Shown here: positions 4,930 to 8,064 of the stretch, one piece after another
How positions within the stretch are numbered: the first letter of the stretch is position 1
How the letters are laid out: each line of letters begins with the position of its first letter
Source of the DNA: UBA4716 sp002438865
GTDB lineage: Bacteria; Bacillota; Clostridia; UBA1381
DNA length: 8,064 nt
Assembly (NCBI GenBank): GCA_937907325.1
Contig: CALERO010000160.1
Location: 1 to 8,064 of the forward strand
Direction: 5' to 3'
The notes under the pieces: model-generated
Database searches by the model: none
What the model was told of the DNA's origin: nothing
The model's input: only the letters and a program-made list of their open reading frames with translations
Position numbers and translations under genes: made by a program

Positions 4930-4971
4930 AACCCAAAGGGGAACAGGCGGCATTGCCGCCTGTTCCCGTTT
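4930..4971 (+). repeat. 42-base palindromic repeat, copy 2
   Basis: Same unit and orientation as 3186-3227, with 40 of 42 bases identical. Here the stem is perfect over 13 bp: GGGAACAGGCGGC (4939-4951) / GCCGCCTGTTCCC (4955-4967) with loop ATT. It sits between the convergent SLH and nagA stops and could serve as a two-way transcription barrier, although only GTTT follows on the plus strand. Confidence 0.8.
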
Positions 4972-4975
4972 ATGG

Positions 4976-6133
4976 TTAATATATTCTCTCGCCTTTTAAA
5001 AATACCGCCGAGGTTTTTTTGTTTTCGTCAAGCACAGTTAAATCCGCTCTGAATCCCTTTTCAATCTTTCCGCTGTCCGTCAGACCCAAAAGCCTTGACG
5101 GCGCATAGCTCATCATAACGGAAACGCTGTAGCTGTCTATTCCGTAATCGTCCGTAAGCGCACGGTACATCATATCACCCAACGTAACACTGCCGGCAAA
5201 GCTTGACCTGTCGGGCAGTTTTGCAACGCCGTCCTCGATTATAACTCTGTTTTCGGGGAGTTTCTCGCCGAGAAAGCTTTCGGTTATACCGATTTCGCCC
5301 GAACTGCGCATTGCGTCCGAAACAACGCATATTTTTTCACAGCCTTTAAGCCTCATTGCAATTTCAAAAAACTCACGGCTTATGTGATGCCCGTCGCCTA
5401 TAAGCTCAACATAGCAATCATCATTTAAAAGGGCACATTCTGCAATACCGCCGTAGACCTTGCTTCCGCGCTTTACCCTTGACGTTGTGGCGCAGAACAG
5501 GTGCGTCACCTGGTTAAAGCCGATTGAAAACGCACGCTCAACCTCGGGAGCATATGCCGAGGAATGACCTATGGATAAGCCTATTTTCCGCTTTGAAAAC
5601 TCCTTTGCAAGATACTCCGTACCGTTAAGCTCGGGCGCACAGGTTATGCGTGATATAATATCGCCGCCGTGCAAAAGAATTTTGTCGCAAAATTCTTTTG
5701 TCGGCTCGGTTATTGCGTCAAGATTTTGCGCACCGCACATTTCCTTTGAAAGAAACGGCCCCTCAAGGTGTAACCCCAAAAAACGCTCGTTTTCTGTGTA
5801 TTTGCGTGCGATTTTGAAAAACTCCAGCATTTTTTCCTCGTGACAGGAAACGAGCGTTGGGCATATTCTCGGCGTTCCGTGCGCAAGATGTGTTTTGAAA
5901 ATATTTGAAAACGCATCTTCGGTGCAGTCGAGAAAATCATATCCGCCGCCGCCGTGAAGATGAATATCCACGAATGACGGAACCACCGTATGACCGCCTG
6001 CGTCAAAGACTTCGGCGTCCTTCGGGATTTCCGCACGGTCGCATACATCGGCTATCATACCGTCACGGATTATTATAAGCTTTTCGTAAATGCCGCCGTT
6101 ACAGACGATGTTTCCGTTTTTTATAACTTTCAT
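4976..6133 (-). CDS. nagA: N-acetylglucosamine-6-phosphate deacetylase (NagA)
   Basis: A 385-residue amidohydrolase that converts GlcNAc-6-phosphate to glucosamine-6-phosphate and acetate in the cytosol. Visible signatures in order are FVDIHLHGGGG (54-64, metal motif H58-x-H60), GLHLEGPFLS (120-129, metal ligand E124), IGHSSAYA (188-195, H190) and VTHLF (209-213, H211). Then come DGHH (247-250, H250 matching E. coli H251), VSDAM (271-275, catalytic D273) and FAGS (312-315). Length matches the family (E. coli 382). One active-site difference is that the Asn of the usual THLYNAM substrate loop is Cys here (HLFCATTS). The start lies one base after the stop of the NagB-like gene with no clear Shine-Dalgarno, implying translational coupling in a two-gene operon. 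A related deacetylase or amidohydrolase with a shifted substrate range is possible but less likely. Confidence 0.88.
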   Translation of the reverse strand: MKVIKNGNIVCNGGIYEKLIIIRDGMIADVCDRAEIPKDAEVFDAGGHTVVPSFVDIHLHGGGGYDFLDCTEDAFSNIFKTHLAHGTPRICPTLVSCHEEKMLEFFKIARKYTENERFLGLHLEGPFLSKEMCGAQNLDAITEPTKEFCDKILLHGGDIISRITCAPELNGTEYLAKEFSKRKIGLSIGHSSAYAPEVERAFSIGFNQVTHLFCATTSRVKRGSKVYGGIAECALLNDDCYVELIGDGHHISREFFEIAMRLKGCEKICVVSDAMRSSGEIGITESFLGEKLPENRVIIEDGVAKLPDRSSFAGSVTLGDMMYRALTDDYGIDSYSVSVMMSYAPSRLLGLTDSGKIEKGFRADLTVLDENKKTSAVFLKGERIY

Positions 6134-6134
6134 A

Positions 6135-6986
6135 TTATTTGTTGTAAACTCTTATTTCGGGTACGGGCGAAACGAGTGCGTCGCCTGCCGCATAAAGTGC
6201 GGCGTCGGGGTGTACCCTGAACAGCGAACACGGAACAGCTGCCGTTTCCTCGCCGTGAAGTATTTTTCTTAAAGCGCCGGCGTTCCAGTCACGGGGCATA
6301 CACATACGTATTTTCTTCGCCATCATAACCTCTTTCATTCCGACCGTTATGCAGTATTTCGGTATTCCGTCAAGGTCGCCGCCGCAGTTCATATAACAGT
6401 TAATCGTTTTCGTTTCTCTCGAAATCGGCAGAACTCTTGTCGGACGTGCACGGAATTCATCGGGCGTTACAGCCTCACCGGGTTCGGGCGGCTCATTGAA
6501 CGCAAAATGTCCGTTTATTCCTACTCCGCCCCATGCCATATCGAGCTTTCCTGCTTTTTCGATAAGTTCAAGCACCTTACCCTCGTTGCCGGGTTCGGGG
6601 AAATGTCTGTTTTCGGGCAGAACATTAAGCTCATCATCAATGAGATTATAGAATATTCTGTCCATTCCGCCCCTGAATGAGAGCGGATCGCTCTTGTCTA
6701 TGTACTGCTTGTCATCGGTAAGATATTCGTCCATATTGATAAAAGTACAGCGTTTAAGGCTTATGCGGTATTTGTTCACCAGATACACAAGTCTGCTGTA
6801 CGGGCCGAGCGGACCGTAAGGCACAATCATTATTGTGTCCTCGTTTTTGTCGTTGTTTGCCTGTATTGTTTCAAGCACTTCTATTGCCATTCTCCAGTAA
6901 AGGTCGTATTCCGTATCGCACGGCAGGAGCGTTATTTTACTGCCCTTTCCAAGCTCCTCTTTGGGGATAAGATTTATATTTTCCAT
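6135..6986 (-). CDS. nagB: Glucosamine-6-phosphate deaminase-like protein (NagB family)
   Basis: A 283-residue NagB/RpiA-fold isomerase-deaminase, expected to turn glucosamine-6-phosphate into fructose-6-phosphate plus ammonia, the step after NagA. Recognisable pieces are the phosphate-loop strand IVPYGPLGPYSRL (54-66), INMDEYL (83-89, with D86 matching the E. coli proton acceptor D72), GGVGINGHFAFNEPPEPG (153-170) and IPKYCITVGMKEVMMAKKIRM (209-229). H160 and E165 match E. coli H143 and E148, but the Asp of the usual DGH (E. coli D141) is Asn158, and the usual phosphate loop GSTP is GPLG. This fits a divergent clostridial NagB-like subfamily rather than classical NagB. The start is moved to 6986 from an upstream ATG (7052) because CGGAGG (6993-6998) lies 6 bases before it. 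It is the first gene of the operon, under the AraC-flanked promoter. Confidence 0.8.
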   Translation of the reverse strand: MENINLIPKEELGKGSKITLLPCDTEYDLYWRMAIEVLETIQANNDKNEDTIMIVPYGPLGPYSRLVYLVNKYRISLKRCTFINMDEYLTDDKQYIDKSDPLSFRGGMDRIFYNLIDDELNVLPENRHFPEPGNEGKVLELIEKAGKLDMAWGGVGINGHFAFNEPPEPGEAVTPDEFRARPTRVLPISRETKTINCYMNCGGDLDGIPKYCITVGMKEVMMAKKIRMCMPRDWNAGALRKILHGEETAAVPCSLFRVHPDAALYAAGDALVSPVPEIRVYNK

Positions 6987-7002
6987 AGTAATCCTCCGTT
7001 CC

Positions 7003-7018
7003 GCCGCCATATTGCGGC
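7003..7018 (-). other. Hairpin in nagB-like leader
   Basis: GCCGC (7003-7007) and GCGGC (7014-7018) form a 5-bp GC stem with a 6-base loop in the predicted leader, a few bases ahead of the CGGAGG site at 6993-6998. It could affect ribosome access or message stability. No T-run follows. Confidence 0.35.
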
Positions 7019-7034
7019 ATATCATTATAATGCC

Positions 7035-7063
7035 ATTATAGCAGTGCGGCATAAAAGAGTATA
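7035..7063 (-). promoter_or_regulatory. Activator-type promoter of nagB-nagA
   Basis: On the minus strand a perfect TATAAT (7040-7035) has only TATACT (7063-7058) at 17 bases, three matches to the -35 consensus. A good -10 with a poor -35 directly beside activator half-sites (nearest repeat starts at 7066) is the usual architecture of AraC-activated promoters. A second TATAAT (7029-7024) has no usable -35 and is less likely. Confidence 0.5.
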
Positions 7064-7065
7064 TA

Positions 7066-7099
7066 CATTTTTCTGCTGTTAATTAGCACTTTTCTGCTG
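7066..7099. promoter_or_regulatory. Paired AraC-type operator, 21-bp-spaced direct repeats
   Basis: CATTTTTCTGCTG (7066-7078) and CACTTTTCTGCTG (7087-7099) match at 12 of 13 positions and start exactly 21 bases apart, two helical turns. This is the spacing of the araI1-araI2 half-sites bound by AraC in E. coli. The pair lies between the minus-strand nagB promoter (2 bases from its -35) and the plus-strand araC promoter (6 bases from its -35), so the AraC-family protein encoded next door can reach both. Confidence 0.7.
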
Positions 7100-7105
7100 A
7101 AAATA

Positions 7106-7134
7106 TTGACGGCGAAGAAGATATATATTATAAT
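7106..7134 (+). promoter_or_regulatory. Sigma-A promoter of the AraC-family gene
   Basis: TTGACG (7106-7111), a 17-base spacer and perfect TATAAT (7129-7134). Transcription should start near 7141, so the leader before the GTG at 7156 is only about 15 bases and consists almost entirely of the ribosome binding site. Confidence 0.75.
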
Positions 7135-7155
7135 TACAAAAAAGGGGTGATTGCG

Positions 7156-7971
7156 GTGTATTCATCGGAGCGGACTTCAAGCGAGTATCTTTTGCTCAAC
7201 AGCTGCGGTATACAGTATCTGTCAAAATCCGACCTCGGGAGCAGCAGAATAAACGGGCGTGTGGATTATCATATAGTGTATGTTGAGCGTGGCGTGTGCC
7301 ATATAAAGCTTGACGGCGAAGAAACGGAGGCGGAAGCCGGAAACATCATTCTGTTCCGCCCGGGAGAACCGCAGGAATACTGCTTTTTTGCAGGCGACAA
7401 TTCAATCTCGCATTATGTCCACTTTACGGGTTCGGGCTGTGAAACGCTTTTGAAAAAGCTCGGAATTTACGATGTACGGATTTTCAATATGGGCAGGGAC
7501 GAAGGCTATGAAAAGCTTTCTTCAAGGCTTTTGAGGGAATTTTCTCTGAAAAACGGTATGTGGGAGATAACGTGTGCCGGAATACTTGCCGAAATGCTTG
7601 GGGTTATCGGGAGAAAACACGCACTGCGCAGCAGCAGTGTGAGCAAAAAAAGCGAAAACCGCATTAATACCGCCTGCCGCAGAATTTATGAAAATATAGA
7701 TAAAAACCTTACCGTAAGCCTTTTGGCGGAGGAATGTTTCATAAGCGAAAGCCGATTTACACACTTGTTTCGGGAGGTTACGGGAAAATCGCCCAAGGAA
7801 TATATTGCGGAAATCAAAATAAATATCGCAAAGGAAATGCTCAGCGAGGGGAATTATTCCGTAAGGAATATTTCGGAGTCGCTCGGGTTTCTAAATCAGA
7901 ATTATTTCTCACGTGTATTCAGAAAGCATACGGGAATTTCACCGAGCGAATACAGGAGAAAATACAAATGA
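7156..7971 (+). CDS. AraC-family transcriptional regulator with cupin sensor domain
   Basis: A 271-residue regulator with an N-terminal cupin-like effector domain (about 31-95, with GRVDYHIVYVERGVCHIKL and the AGNIILFRPGEPQEY loop) that would bind a sugar-type ligand. The C-terminal double helix-turn-helix (about 168-268) has helix pair 1 at LTVSLLAEECFISESRFTHLF (185-205) and helix pair 2 at VRNISESLGFLNQNYFSRVFR (236-256), and ends with the usual HTGISPSEYRR. The start is GTG at 7156: AAAGGGGTGATT (7141-7152) is the Shine-Dalgarno and overlaps the alternative GTG at 7147, so the longer form is unlikely. It is divergent from nagB-nagA with 21-bp-spaced repeats between, so it most likely regulates amino-sugar use. 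Regulators of nag genes are more often GntR- or ROK-family, so this pairing is less usual. No terminator is seen before the window ends. Confidence 0.92.
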   Translation: MYSSERTSSEYLLLNSCGIQYLSKSDLGSSRINGRVDYHIVYVERGVCHIKLDGEETEAEAGNIILFRPGEPQEYCFFAGDNSISHYVHFTGSGCETLLKKLGIYDVRIFNMGRDEGYEKLSSRLLREFSLKNGMWEITCAGILAEMLGVIGRKHALRSSSVSKKSENRINTACRRIYENIDKNLTVSLLAEECFISESRFTHLFREVTGKSPKEYIAEIKINIAKEMLSEGNYSVRNISESLGFLNQNYFSRVFRKHTGISPSEYRRKYK

Positions 7972-8064
7972 AGCAGTATAATGTAAAGGACGATGAACAG
8001 ATTAGTTCGTTGTACTAATACATATATGGCTGCGGCTCATTTGCGATAATTTGAAAAGTGGTTA
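7972..8064. other. Window end without recognisable gene
   Basis: The last 93 bases hold no supported gene, hairpin or terminator. A 16-codon frame (ATG at 7968, stop at 8018) overlaps the araC stop as ATGA but has no ribosome binding site and no recognisable product. Confidence 0.5.

Noticed and set aside
6987..7052. Longer NagB-like start (ATG at 7052)
   Set aside because: The frame crosses the predicted -10 box and the ribosome binding site at 6993-6998; family homology begins after 6986.
7968..8018. 16-codon frame overlapping the araC stop (ATGA)
   Set aside because: Stop/start overlap suggests coupling, but it has no Shine-Dalgarno, no hydrophobic or other feature, and a length compatible with chance.

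Overview
This window looks like chromosome from a low-to-moderate GC, endospore-forming (or ancestrally spore-forming) member of the Clostridia, plausibly a gut anaerobe. The evidence is a MecA-type ClpC adaptor, a YajC followed by a TIGR04086/DUF3792 membrane protein, a SpoIIQ-like M23 protein with a forespore-type promoter, an S-layer-homology (SLH) protein, strong AGGAGG-type ribosome binding sites and TTGACA/TATAAT promoters. I could not place it at genus level.

Layout. Positions 1-700: a DEDDh-family 3'-5' exonuclease (+) followed by two hairpin terminators. Positions 698-2249: a minus-strand block with mecA (own promoter), then yajC (own near-consensus promoter), then the small four-helix membrane protein, with a bidirectional terminator between the last two. 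Positions 2303-3264: a SpoIIQ-like membrane-anchored M23 protein (+) behind a sigma-F/G-like promoter, then a cluster of palindromes ending in a rho-independent terminator. Positions 3273-4887: an AT-richer islet of a small XRE regulator (-) and a secreted SLH protein (+), transcribed divergently from a symmetric promoter region. This islet is bracketed by two directly oriented copies (40 of 42 bases identical) of a GC-rich palindromic repeat. Positions 4976-7140: a nagB-like/nagA operon (-) for amino-sugar phosphate breakdown. It diverges from an AraC-family regulator (+, 7156-7971), and the shared intergenic region holds two near-identical 13-base direct repeats exactly 21 bp apart. Positions 7972-8064 hold no gene I can support.

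How the parts work together. NagA deacetylates GlcNAc-6-phosphate and the NagB-like enzyme would deaminate and isomerise the product to fructose-6-phosphate. The AraC-family protein, through the 21-bp-spaced repeats, is the obvious candidate regulator. Both enzymes differ from the textbook proteins at active-site positions (Asp to Asn in the NagB-like protein, Asn to Cys in NagA), so the exact substrate is worth checking. The XRE/SLH pair looks like a self-contained surface-protein module inserted between core genes. The rest is housekeeping: protein quality control, Sec translocation and sporulation.

Five genes have a start different from the longest open frame, chosen from the ribosome binding site: mecA (2200), SLH protein (3829), nagB-like (6986), araC (GTG at 7156), and by exclusion nagA, whose start follows the nagB stop by one base. 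I did not find a defence system, CRISPR array, transposase, tRNA or rRNA. The most unusual content is regulatory rather than a new enzyme system.
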